From Pseudonocardia sp. (GTDB lineage: Bacteria; Actinomycetota; Actinomycetes; Mycobacteriales; Pseudonocardiaceae), in NCBI RefSeq assembly GCF_029263155.1, contig NZ_JAJCYB010000068.1, forward strand, positions 1-36,293: a stretch of 36,293 bases of DNA, read 5' to 3'. Positions 1 through 7,251 of the stretch are shown here, piece after piece. The notes under the pieces are model-generated. The model was not told the DNA's origin. It saw only the letters and a program-made list of their open reading frames with translations, and did no database searches. Each line of letters opens with the position of its first letter. Within the stretch, counting starts at the first letter, position 1. Made by a program: the position numbers and the translations under genes.

Positions 1-28
1 CACACCGCGCGTCTGGTGAGTGCAGAAC

Positions 29-113
29 GAGCCCCGCAGCGGACCGACCGACAGATCCCGTTAAAGGCACGCAGCCAGTCAGACGTTGGGTCAGGACGAC
101 CGCTGCGGGGCTC
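29..113. repeat. 14-bp inverted repeat with 57-base spacer
   Basis: A perfect 14-base arm at 29-42 is repeated in inverted orientation at 100-113, separated by 57 bases. The arms read GAGCCCCGCAGCGG and its complement. It lies directly downstream of the small Asp-rich gene on the minus strand, so it could form a long stem in that transcript and act in termination or 3' end protection. The loop is long for a simple terminator and no T-tract follows. The window edge prevents seeing what is on the other side. Confidence 0.4.
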
Positions 114-129
114 CCCTACATACTCACTG

Positions 130-318
130 TCAGTCGTCGTCCCCGTCGTCCCCGCCGTCGTCGTCCCCGCCGTCGTCCCCGTCCTGCTGCTCGGAGACGC
201 CGGGGTTGTCGTCGTCGTCCACCTCACCCCCGGCGCCGCACGCCCCGGCCGAGGAGAGCAGCAGTGCCGCGCCGGCGAAGGCTGCGACGATCGTCCGCTT
301 CGCGGTGGTGTGTCTCAT
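130..318 (-). CDS. Small Asp-rich secreted or lipoprotein-like protein
   Basis: This 62-residue protein begins MRHTTAKR, followed by a hydrophobic stretch (residues 9-22) and a possible lipobox around SAGAC at residues 23-27, so export with or without lipidation is likely. The rest is extremely acidic: after a short linker the last 25 residues are nearly all Asp and Gly. The lipobox is weak because position -3 is Ala rather than Leu or Val. The gene starts 27 bases after the GtrA-family gene and is probably co-transcribed with it. No family was recognised; the acidic tail could bind cations, but that is a guess. Simple GAC-repeat codons mean its length may vary between strains. Confidence 0.6.
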   Translation of the reverse strand: MRHTTAKRTIVAAFAGAALLLSSAGACGAGGEVDDDDNPGVSEQQDGDDGGDDDGGDDGDDD

Positions 319-344
319 GTGCACACCGTGCCATGCCGGGACGG

Positions 345-926
345 TCAGTACCCGACCAGGCCACACGCCGCGGTGGTCACCACCAGGAGCGCCCCGGCCA
401 CGAAGGCGACGGCCGACGCGGTCGTCCACCGGCGGCGGCCGTGCCAGTGGGCGTGGAGCCGATCGGCGAGCGACGGGCCGTCGGAGTCGCGGTCGAGCAC
501 CCAGTAGCGCAGCAGCAGGAAGCGGCCGGCGCCACCGAGGACGCTGGCGGCGGCCACCGTGGCCGACTCCAGCAGCGGCGTCGGCCTGTCGACCACGACG
601 GTGAGGGCGAGCAGCACGGCGGAGCTGTAGACGGCGTAGAACGCCACCATGCCGGCGGTCTGCACGTGCACCCGCCAGCGGTGGACCTCGGCACCGGAGA
701 ACGTGAACCGGCGGTTGACCTCGGTGCTGACCAGCGTGCTGACGACGAGCGCCGCCAGGTTGGCCGGCAACAGGTCCCACCAGTTGCGCAGCAGCAGGTA
801 CACGAGCGCGTTGGTGAGGGTCCCCACCCCGCCGGCCACGACGTAGCGGGTGAGCTGCACGGTCAGCGGGTGGCGGTCGCGGAAGCCCGGCGCCACGGGC
901 GGCGCGGGCGACGCCATCGTGACCAC
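345..926 (-). CDS. GtrA family membrane protein
   Basis: The 193-residue product matches the GtrA/DPMS pattern: an N-terminal segment with LTRYVVAGGVGTLTNALVYLLL (residues about 25-46), a second hydrophobic helix with the polar STEVNRRFTF patch typical of this family, then two more membrane helices and a short basic C-terminal region with one extra hydrophobic helix. GtrA proteins are thought to move polyprenyl-linked sugars across the membrane for cell-wall or glycolipid decoration. The GTG at 926 was chosen because a GGAGG-type ribosome site sits 6 bases upstream; an ATG three codons later is the alternative. No glycosyltransferase is adjacent, so the substrate cannot be named. The small Asp-rich gene follows after 27 bases. 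Confidence 0.8.
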   Translation of the reverse strand: MVTMASPAPPVAPGFRDRHPLTVQLTRYVVAGGVGTLTNALVYLLLRNWWDLLPANLAALVVSTLVSTEVNRRFTFSGAEVHRWRVHVQTAGMVAFYAVYSSAVLLALTVVVDRPTPLLESATVAAASVLGGAGRFLLLRYWVLDRDSDGPSLADRLHAHWHGRRRWTTASAVAFVAGALLVVTTAACGLVGY

Positions 927-1001
927 GTGCCCACCTCCTCCCCCGACCGGAATCTCATCAGATCACGTCCAGCAGGGAGCGTGCTGTCTCCCACCTGTGG
1001 A

Positions 1002-1050
1002 AACGCTGTGATCGGGGGCGGATTCCCGCTGATCGGGTGATCTACGCGTT
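1002..1050 (-). terminator. Possible terminator after pcaG
   Basis: Short inverted arms (AACGC at 1002-1006 with GCGTT at 1046-1050, plus inner GATC copies) lie 20 bases beyond the pcaG stop on the minus strand. The stem is imperfect and there is no T-run, so this is only a weak call. The 144-base gap between pcaG and the GtrA gene holds nothing else recognisable apart from the GtrA ribosome site. Confidence 0.25.
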
Positions 1051-1070
1051 ACCGGCCCCACCGGTTCGCC

Positions 1071-1553
1071 TCACAGCGTGAGGAACACCGTCTCGTGGGG
1101 CCCCCGCAGGTGGATGTCGAGGACCAGGTCCGCGCCGGACTGGCGGGCGACCAGCGTGCCGGCCCGTTCGGGGCCCACGGCCGCGAGCAGGGGATCGGCC
1201 GCGTTCGCGGCGGACTCGTCGGGGAAGTAGAGGCGGGTGACGACGCGGTCGAGCAGGCCACGGGCGAACACCGAGATGTCGATGTGCGGGGCCTGGCCGT
1301 CGACCGCGCCCGGCTTCACGGTGTGGATCGCGTAGCGCCCGTGCGCGTCGGTGGCGGCGCGGCCGAAGGCCTCCGGCTCGACCTGCCAGGTCTCGACCAG
1401 CCCGTCGGTGACGGGCTCGCCCGCGCCGTCGCGGAGCACCCCGGAGACCCAGCACGCGCCGGGCGTGCCCAGCGGGACGGCGAGGTGCCCGTCCCGCCAG
1501 GCCAGGCCGAGTGTCAGGAACGGGCCGACGGTCTGGGACGGCGTCTCCGTCAT
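1071..1553 (-). CDS. pcaG: Protocatechuate 3,4-dioxygenase alpha subunit
   Basis: The alpha subunit of the intradiol ring-cleaving enzyme that converts protocatechuate to 3-carboxy-cis,cis-muconate in the beta-ketoadipate pathway. The 160-residue protein starts MTETPSQTVGPF, the usual PcaG opening, and carries the intradiol core with GLVETWQVE (51-59), HGRYAIHTVKPG (71-82) and PHIDISVFARGLL (89-101). As known for alpha subunits it lacks the full set of iron ligands, which the beta subunit supplies. The ATG overlaps the pcaH stop by four bases (ATGA), so the two subunits are translationally coupled, as expected for an equimolar complex. It ends the pobA-pcaH-pcaG operon. Confidence 0.95.
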   Translation of the reverse strand: MTETPSQTVGPFLTLGLAWRDGHLAVPLGTPGACWVSGVLRDGAGEPVTDGLVETWQVEPEAFGRAATDAHGRYAIHTVKPGAVDGQAPHIDISVFARGLLDRVVTRLYFPDESAANAADPLLAAVGPERAGTLVARQSGADLVLDIHLRGPHETVFLTL

Positions 1554-2248
1554 GCGTGCGCCTCCTCGAAGGGCGTCTGGTCGCGGCCGCGCAGCACGAT
1601 GTCGAAGCGGAAGGCCAGTGCCCAGTCGGGGCGGGTGGCGTCGAGGTCGAAGGTGGACACCATGCGCATGCGCGCCTTCTCGTCGGGCACCGAGTTGAAG
1701 ATCGGGTCCTGGGCGAACAGCGGGTCGTCGGGGAAGTACATCTGTGTGACCAGGCGCTGGGTGAACGCCAGCCCGAACAGCGAGAAGTGGATGTGCGCGG
1801 GCCGCCACGCGTTGCGGTGGTTGCCCCACGGGTACGCGCCCGGCTTGATCGTCGTGAACGTGTACCGGCCGCCGGCGTCGGTGACGACGCGGCCGCCGCC
1901 GGTGAAGTTCGGGTCCAGCGGGGCGGGCCAGTCGTCGCCGGCGTGGGCGTAGCGGCCCGCGGCGTTGGCCTGCCAGACCTCGACGAGCGTGTCCGGGACC
2001 GGGCGGCCGTCGGAGTCGCGGACCCGGCCGGACACGACGATCCGCTGGCCGATCGGCTCGCCCGCGTGCTGGGTGGTGAGGTCGTGGTCGCTCGGGCCCG
2101 CGGGTCCGTGCAGTCGCGGCCCGGTCAGCTCCGTACGGCGCTGGCGCAGCACCACCGGTGGCTGCGCGGGCGCTCGCTGCAGCGTGCTGCCGTACCCGGG
2201 GAACAGCAGCGGCGGGTGCGTGCCCTCGGCGGCGGGGCGGAAGGTCAT
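1550..2248 (-). CDS. pcaH: Protocatechuate 3,4-dioxygenase beta subunit
   Basis: The catalytic beta subunit, 232 residues, holding the non-heme Fe(III). The four expected ligands are visible: Tyr100 in AAGRYAH, Tyr139 in KPGAYPW, and His152 and His154 in RPAHIHFS. The N-terminal arm and the intradiol beta-sandwich are complete, and the length fits the family. The start was placed at the ATG whose first base overlaps the last base of the pobA stop (TGATG); an upstream extension into pobA is not protein-like. Order pobA-pcaH-pcaG with overlapping ends means 4-hydroxybenzoate hydroxylation and ring cleavage are produced together, presumably under the divergent IclR regulator. Confidence 0.96.
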   Translation of the reverse strand: MTFRPAAEGTHPPLLFPGYGSTLQRAPAQPPVVLRQRRTELTGPRLHGPAGPSDHDLTTQHAGEPIGQRIVVSGRVRDSDGRPVPDTLVEVWQANAAGRYAHAGDDWPAPLDPNFTGGGRVVTDAGGRYTFTTIKPGAYPWGNHRNAWRPAHIHFSLFGLAFTQRLVTQMYFPDDPLFAQDPIFNSVPDEKARMRMVSTFDLDATRPDWALAFRFDIVLRGRDQTPFEEAHA

Positions 2249-3390
2249 CAGAGGGCTCCGTGGGGCAGGCCGACGTAGTTCTCGGCGAGGGTGGTGGCCG
2301 CCGCGCGGGACGACACGGTCTGCTGGAGCTGGGCGAGCTGCAGCCTGCGGGCGAACGGGTCGTCGTCGCCGGCGTGCAGCATCGTGGTCATCCACCACGA
2401 GAAGTGCTCGGCGCGCCAGACCCGGCGCAGGCACGTGTCGGAGTAGGCGTCGATGCCGGTCTCGCTGCCGCCGCGCAGGTACGAGCCGAGCGCGTCGGCG
2501 AGCACCCGGACGTCCGCGACCGCCAGGTTCATGCCCTTCGCCCCGGTGGGCGGCACGATGTGTGCGGCGTCGCCGGCCAGGAACAGCCGCCCGTGGCGCA
2601 TCGGCTCGGCCACGAAGCTGCGCATGCCCGTCACGCCCTTCTCGAGCAGCGGACCCTCGTTGATCTCGGTGCCCAGGCGCCGCTGCAGCTCGTCCCAGAC
2701 CTGCGCGTCCGACCAGTCCGTGGCGTCGGTGTCCGGCGGGACCTGCAGGTACAGGCGCGTCACCTCGGGGCTGCGCATCGAGTAGAGGGCGAAACCGTCC
2801 GGGTGGTTCGCGTAGACGAGCTCGTCGTGGATCGGCGCGGCGTGCGCGAGGATCCCGAGCCAGGCGAACGGGTACCGCCGGTCGAACGCGGTGTGCGGCA
2901 CCTCAGCCCGGCTGACGCCGTGGAAGCCGTCGCAGCCGGCGATCACGTCGCAGCGCAGCTCCTCCCCGTCCCCGAAGTGGATCACCGGGTCGCCGGTGAC
3001 GCCGTCCAGGCGGACGTCGGTGACCCCGAAGCGGATGTCGCCGCCGTCGGCCAGCCGCGCGGCGATGAGGTCCTTGACGACCTCCTGCTGCCCGTAGACG
3101 ACGATGCCCCGCCCGACCAGGTCGGCGAAGTCGATGCGGTGGTCGGCGGAGTCGAAGCGCAGCCGGATGCCCTGGTGCGCCAGGCCCTGGCGGTCGAGCC
3201 GCTCGGCGAGCCCGACCTCGCGCAGCAGTTCCACGGTGGGGTGCTCCAGCACGCCCGCCCGCACCCGCTGCTCGACGTACTCGCGGCTGCGGGCCTCCAG
3301 CACCACCGAGTCGATGCCCTGGCGGGCCAGCAGGTGCGACAGCAGCAGCCCGGCCGGGCCGGCGCCCACGATCCCCACCTGCGTCCGCAT
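2248..3390 (-). CDS. pobA: 4-Hydroxybenzoate 3-monooxygenase
   Basis: FAD-dependent aromatic hydroxylase converting 4-hydroxybenzoate to protocatechuate with NAD(P)H and oxygen. The 380-residue protein has the dinucleotide motif GAGPAG at 9-14, the group A flavoprotein CDG motif at 153-155 and the diagnostic GDAAHIVPPTGAKGMN run at 273-288, nearly identical to classical PobA. Length is close to the usual 390. The ATG at 3390 directly precedes the Rossmann strand and faces the IclR regulator across a 127-base divergent region. It is the first gene of the pobA-pcaH-pcaG operon, delivering the substrate of the next two gene products. Confidence 0.96.
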   Translation of the reverse strand: MRTQVGIVGAGPAGLLLSHLLARQGIDSVVLEARSREYVEQRVRAGVLEHPTVELLREVGLAERLDRQGLAHQGIRLRFDSADHRIDFADLVGRGIVVYGQQEVVKDLIAARLADGGDIRFGVTDVRLDGVTGDPVIHFGDGEELRCDVIAGCDGFHGVSRAEVPHTAFDRRYPFAWLGILAHAAPIHDELVYANHPDGFALYSMRSPEVTRLYLQVPPDTDATDWSDAQVWDELQRRLGTEINEGPLLEKGVTGMRSFVAEPMRHGRLFLAGDAAHIVPPTGAKGMNLAVADVRVLADALGSYLRGGSETGIDAYSDTCLRRVWRAEHFSWWMTTMLHAGDDDPFARRLQLAQLQQTVSSRAAATTLAENYVGLPHGAL

Positions 3391-3432
3391 GGCGTCCACC
3401 CTGACCCCCGCACCGAACGGGCCGCGACGCGA

Positions 3433-3508
3433 CTTCCACTGGCCGGAAGCCGCGAGGTGGGACCCGCAGGGCGCGGGCGGCTGGACGAGCGCTTCCGTCG
3501 AGCGGAAG
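3433..3508. promoter_or_regulatory. Paired CTTCC-N7-GGAAG operators
   Basis: Two inverted repeats of the same form, CTTCC-N7-GGAAG, occur at 3433-3449 and 3492-3508 in the divergent region between pobA and the IclR gene. Their centres are 59 bases apart, near six helical turns. IclR-family proteins bind palindromes of this size as dimers or tetramers, and the second copy sits within about 10 bases of the IclR start, which suits autorepression, while the first could control pobA. The spacers differ in sequence, so the match is in the arms only. Binding by the neighbour is inference. Confidence 0.55.
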
Positions 3509-3517
3509 GATGGCGGG

Positions 3518-4267
3518 ATGGGGTCCTCGGTCACCGCTCGGGTGCTCGGGGTGCTCGACGCGTTCGACGCGGCGCGGCCGCTGCTCACGCTCACCGAGCT
3601 CGCCCGGCGCGCGCACCTCCCGCTGAGCACGACGCACCGGCTCGTCGGCGAGCTCGTCGCGTGGGGGGCGCTGGAACGCGACGACGACGGGCGGTACCGG
3701 ATCGGGCTGCGGCTGTGGGAGGTCGGCGCGCTGGCCCCGCGGTCGCTGGGGCTGCGCGAGTCGGCGATGCCGTTCCTGACCGATCTCCAGGAGGTCACCG
3801 GCGAGAACGTGCAGCTCGCCGTGCTCGACGGGCGCGACGCCGTCTACGTGGAGCGGCTGTCCGGGCACGGGGCCGTCAACGTCATCACGCGCGTGGGCGG
3901 GCGGCTGCCGCTGCACGCCACCGGTGTGGGGCTGGCGCTGCTCGCCCATGCCCCGCCCGAGCTGCAGGAACAGGTGCTGGCCGGGCCGCTGAAGCGCTAC
4001 ACGGACAAGACCGTCTGCGCACCCGAGGAGGTGCGGCGCGTGCTGGCCGAGGTCCGGCGCACCGGGGTGGCCGTCAGCGACGGGCAGATCGAGCTCGTGG
4101 CCCTCTCGGTGGCCGCGCCGGTGCGGGGGGCGGGCGACGAGGTCGTTGCGGCCCTGTCGGTGGTGGTGCCGGCGCGCTCGGACGCCCGCGCGTACGTACC
4201 GGTGGTGCGGGCGGCGGCCCGCGGGGTCTCGCGGGCGCTCGGGGCGTCGGGCCGGCGCAGGCCGTGA
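3518..4267 (+). CDS. IclR family regulator, likely of the pob/pca operon
   Basis: A 249-residue IclR-type transcription factor. Residues about 5-65 form the winged helix (LTLTELARRAHLPLSTTHRL as recognition region), and residues about 75-245 the effector-binding domain, with the typical GLRLWEVG linker and QLAVLDGRDAVYVERL core. IclR members such as PcaU, PcaR and PobR control protocatechuate and 4-hydroxybenzoate genes, and this gene is divergent from pobA with two matching inverted repeats between them. It also heads a rightward group with an amidase, an SDR and an epoxide hydrolase, so those may be targets too. The ATG at 3518 has a purine-rich AGCGGAAGGA about 8 bases upstream, which overlaps the inner operator. 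Confidence 0.9.
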   Translation: MGSSVTARVLGVLDAFDAARPLLTLTELARRAHLPLSTTHRLVGELVAWGALERDDDGRYRIGLRLWEVGALAPRSLGLRESAMPFLTDLQEVTGENVQLAVLDGRDAVYVERLSGHGAVNVITRVGGRLPLHATGVGLALLAHAPPELQEQVLAGPLKRYTDKTVCAPEEVRRVLAEVRRTGVAVSDGQIELVALSVAAPVRGAGDEVVAALSVVVPARSDARAYVPVVRAAARGVSRALGASGRRRP

Positions 4268-4290
4268 CGACGCCGCCGTCCGCGCGGGCC

Positions 4291-4314
4291 GGTGACCCTG
4301 CGGCGGGCGTCACC
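4291..4314 (+). promoter_or_regulatory. Hairpin between regulator and amidase genes
   Basis: GGTGAC at 4291-4296 pairs with GTCACC at 4309-4314 in the 94-base gap between the IclR gene and the acetamidase gene. It may end the regulator transcript or sit in the amidase leader; no T-run follows. It is too simple to be a known riboswitch. Confidence 0.3.
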
Positions 4315-4361
4315 ATGCCCACCCTTGCGCCCGGTCGGTGTGCACGCAACGATCACCGCCG

Positions 4362-5348
4362 ATGGACGTCGTCGAGTTCCGCCCCACCCCCGACCAGTAC
4401 GCGTGGACGTTCGGCGGGGTCGCGCCGACGCATCGCATCCGCCCCGGCACGATGCTGAAGCTGTGGACGGAGGACGCGTTCTCCGGGCGCCTGCAGCGCA
4501 CCACCGACCGGCCCAGCCAGGTGCTGGACATGACGCAGGTGAACCCGCAGACCGGGCCGTTCTTCGTCGAGGGCGCGGAGCCGGGCGACACGCTGGCGAT
4601 CCACATCGTCGATCTGACCCCGGCCCGGGACTGGGCCGCGAGCTCGACGATCCCGTTCTTCGGCGCGCTCACCCACCCCTACCTGCTGCACGAGCCGCTG
4701 CCCGAGCGCACGTGGATCTACCAGCTCGACCGGGCCGCGGGCCTGCTCCGCTACGAGGCCGCGAACCTGAGCCTGGACCTGCCCCTGGAACCGATGCTGG
4801 GGACGGTCGGCGTGGCCCCGCCCGGTCGCGAGGTGCGCTCGTCGCTGGTGCCCGACACGTTCGGCGGCAACATGGACACCCCGGAGATGAAGCCGGGCAC
4901 CACCTGCTTCCTCGGCGTCAACGTCGAGGGCGCGCTGTTCTCCGTGGGCGACGGGCACTACCGCCAGGGTGAGGGGGAGAGCTGCGGGACGGCCGTCGAG
5001 GGCGCCATGGACGTCACGCTCGTCGTGGAACTCATCAAGGGCGGCGCGCCGGCCTGGCCCCGGCTGGAGCACGACGACCACTACGCCGTCGTCGGCTCGG
5101 CCCGGCCCCTGGAGGACGCCTGGCGGGCCAGCCAGCACGGCATGATCATGTGGCTGGGCGAGCTGTACGGGCTCGATCCCCTCGACGCCTACCAGCTGCT
5201 CACCCAGATCGCGCTGTCCCCGCTCGCCAACGTCTGCGACACCAACTACAGCGCGCTGACCAAGGTCGAGAAGCGCCACCTGCCCGTCGCCGACGCCCAC
5301 GGTGGCATGCACCGCCACCTCCGCTCCCTCTCGGAAGGACTCCGCTAG
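4362..5348 (+). CDS. Acetamidase/formamidase family hydrolase
   Basis: A 328-residue member of the FmdA/AmdA acetamidase-formamidase family, which hydrolyses short amides to acid and ammonia. Family signatures seen are TGPFFVEGAEPGDTLAIHIVD (residues about 61-80), the NMDTPEMKPGTTCFLGVNVEGALFSVGDGHYRQGEGE segment in the middle and the C-terminal DAYQLLTQ region. The order of acidic and His residues in GDGHYRQGEGE is that of the metal- or substrate-binding core of the family. The ATG at 4362 was preferred over an upstream start eight codons earlier because homologues begin near here. It is followed without a gap by an SDR gene, so it likely acts in the same pathway, whose substrate is unknown. 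Confidence 0.85.
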   Translation: MDVVEFRPTPDQYAWTFGGVAPTHRIRPGTMLKLWTEDAFSGRLQRTTDRPSQVLDMTQVNPQTGPFFVEGAEPGDTLAIHIVDLTPARDWAASSTIPFFGALTHPYLLHEPLPERTWIYQLDRAAGLLRYEAANLSLDLPLEPMLGTVGVAPPGREVRSSLVPDTFGGNMDTPEMKPGTTCFLGVNVEGALFSVGDGHYRQGEGESCGTAVEGAMDVTLVVELIKGGAPAWPRLEHDDHYAVVGSARPLEDAWRASQHGMIMWLGELYGLDPLDAYQLLTQIALSPLANVCDTNYSALTKVEKRHLPVADAHGGMHRHLRSLSEGLR

Positions 5349-6092
5349 ATGGATCTCCAGCTGACCGGCAAGGTCGCGCTCGTCACCGGCGGCACGAAGG
5401 GCATCGGGCGCGCCGTGGTCGAGGCGTTGCTCGCCGAGGGCGCGACGGTCGCGTTCTGCGCGCGCACGGCGGCCGAGGTCGAGGCGGCGCAGGCCGAGAC
5501 CGGGGCCGTGGGCACCGCGCTCGACGTCGCGGACGGGGCCGCGCTGGCCGCCTGGGTGGCCGCGTCGGCGGAGCGGCTCGGGGGCGTCGACGTCGCCGTG
5601 GCCAACGTCAGCGCCCTGGCCATCGGGGCGGGCGAGGACAACTGGAAGGCCGGTTTCGAGGTCGACCTCATGCACACGGTGCGTCTGTGCGAGGCCGCGC
5701 TGCCGCACCTGACGGCGTCGCGGGGAGCGATCGTGGCGATCTCGTCGGTGTCCGGGCGCGAGATCGACTTCGCGAAGGACGCCTACGGCACGATGAAGGC
5801 CGCGGTCGTGCACTACGTCTCCGGGCTCGCCTTCGAGCACGCCGCGGCGGGGGTGCGCGCCAACTGCGTCTCGCCCGGCAACACCTACTTCCCCGGTGGG
5901 GTGTGGGAGTCCATCGAGGGCGGCAACCCGGAGCTGTTCGCCACGGCCATGGGCCTCAACCCCACCGGCCGGATGGCCACGGCCGAGGAGATCGCCTACG
6001 CCGTCACCATGCTGGCCAGCCCGCGTGCCTCGTTCATCACCGGCACCAACCTGGTCGTCGACGGCGCGCTGAGCCGGGGCGTACAACTCTGA
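5349..6092 (+). CDS. SDR family NAD(P)-dependent oxidoreductase
   Basis: A 247-residue classical short-chain dehydrogenase/reductase. The cofactor motif TGGTKGIG is at 13-20, the structural Asn motif at 85-88 (ANVS), the catalytic Ser around 132-135 (ISSVSG) and YGTMK with Tyr146 and Lys150. A C-terminal FITGTNLVVDGA run is typical. Its ATG follows the amidase stop with no gap and its stop overlaps the epoxide hydrolase start (TGATG), so the three are co-translated. The substrate cannot be read from sequence; an alcohol or ketone from the same amide or epoxide route would fit the neighbours. Confidence 0.92.
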   Translation: MDLQLTGKVALVTGGTKGIGRAVVEALLAEGATVAFCARTAAEVEAAQAETGAVGTALDVADGAALAAWVAASAERLGGVDVAVANVSALAIGAGEDNWKAGFEVDLMHTVRLCEAALPHLTASRGAIVAISSVSGREIDFAKDAYGTMKAAVVHYVSGLAFEHAAAGVRANCVSPGNTYFPGGVWESIEGGNPELFATAMGLNPTGRMATAEEIAYAVTMLASPRASFITGTNLVVDGALSRGVQL

Positions 6093-7225
6093 TGCGGGAG
6101 TTCCGCGTCGACATCCCCGAATCCGCCCTCGACGATCTCCGGGAGCGCCTCGCGCGCACCCGCTGGCCCGATCCGTCCACGGTGGACGGCTGGGGGCAGG
6201 GCGTACCGCTGGACTACGCGCGCGAGCTGTGCGAGCACTGGGCGACCCGCTACGACTGGCGACGCTGCGAGGCCGAGCTCAACGCGCTCCCCCAGTTCCG
6301 CACCGGTCTCGACGGTGGCGGCGACGACATCTGCCAGATCCACTTCCTGCACGTCCGCTCCCGGCACGCCGACGCGATGCCGCTGGTCCTCACCCATGGC
6401 TGGCCGGGCTCGGTGATCGAGTACCTCGACGTGGTCGAGGCACTGACCGACCCGCCTGACCCGCGCGACGCGTTCCACGTCGTGATCCCGTCGCTGCCCG
6501 GGTTCGGGTTCAGCGACAAGCCCTCGGTGAGCGGGTGGGGCGTCGAGCGGATCGCCGTGGCCTGGGCCCAGCTGATGGACCGGCTGGGCTACGAACGGTA
6601 CGGCGCGCAGGGCGGCGACTGGGGGTCGATGATCACCTCGGCGCTCGGCACCGGGATGCCCGACGCCGTGGCCGGCATCCACATCACGATGCCCCTCGCG
6701 CAGCGCCCGCCCGAGGGCGAGGTCCCGCCGCTGACGAAGGCCGAGGAGAAGGCGCTCGCCGACCGCCGCATGTTCCAGGCGCACGGCACCGGCTACTCCG
6801 CGGTGCAGTCCACCCGCCCGCAGACCCTCGGCTACGGCCTGCTCGACTCCCCCGCGGCGCAGGCCGCGTGGATCGTCGAGAAGTTCTGGGACTGGACCGA
6901 CAGCGCGGGCCCGCCGGAGAACGTGATCGCGCGCGATCGGCTGCTCGACAACGTGATGCTCTACTGGCTGCCCGGCACCGGCGCGTCGTCGGCGCGGCTG
7001 TACTGGGAGAGCTACAAGCGCCGCAGGCTCGACCTCGTCGAGGTGCCCACCGGGGTCACGCTGTTCCCCCGGGAGCTGTGGCGGCTCCCCCGGTCGTGGG
7101 TCGAGCGCCGCTACACCGACCTGCGGCTGTGGAACCAGCCCGACACCGGCGGGCACTTCGCCTCCCTGGAGCAACCGGAGGTCTTCGTCGACGACGTGCG
7201 CGCGCTGTTCCGTCTCGTCCGCTGA
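6092..7225 (+). CDS. Epoxide hydrolase, EHN-type alpha/beta hydrolase
   Basis: A 377-residue protein of the microsomal-type epoxide hydrolase group. Residues about 1-110 match the EHN domain, followed by the alpha/beta hydrolase core with oxyanion motif HGWPGS at 102-107, nucleophile Asp176 in GGDWGS and the catalytic His at about 355 in GGHFASLEQP. Such enzymes open epoxides to diols through an ester with the nucleophilic Asp. The gene overlaps the SDR stop by one base and closes the amidase-SDR-hydrolase group. A GC-rich hairpin just after the stop separates it from the convergent FIST gene. The natural substrate is not evident. Confidence 0.9.
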   Translation: MREFRVDIPESALDDLRERLARTRWPDPSTVDGWGQGVPLDYARELCEHWATRYDWRRCEAELNALPQFRTGLDGGGDDICQIHFLHVRSRHADAMPLVLTHGWPGSVIEYLDVVEALTDPPDPRDAFHVVIPSLPGFGFSDKPSVSGWGVERIAVAWAQLMDRLGYERYGAQGGDWGSMITSALGTGMPDAVAGIHITMPLAQRPPEGEVPPLTKAEEKALADRRMFQAHGTGYSAVQSTRPQTLGYGLLDSPAAQAAWIVEKFWDWTDSAGPPENVIARDRLLDNVMLYWLPGTGASSARLYWESYKRRRLDLVEVPTGVTLFPRELWRLPRSWVERRYTDLRLWNQPDTGGHFASLEQPEVFVDDVRALFRLVR

Positions 7226-7232
7226 CGGTGGG

Positions 7233-7249
7233 TCGGGCGGTCGGCCCGA
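7233..7249. terminator. Hairpin between convergent genes
   Basis: TCGGGC at 7233-7238 pairs with GCCCGA at 7244-7249 around a 5-base loop, with outer GCTGA/TCAGC arms at 7221-7225 and 7252-7256 adding to the stem. It fills the 26-base gap between the epoxide hydrolase and the FIST gene, whose stops form the outer arms. It can serve both directions. Confidence 0.6.
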
Positions 7250-7251
7250 TC

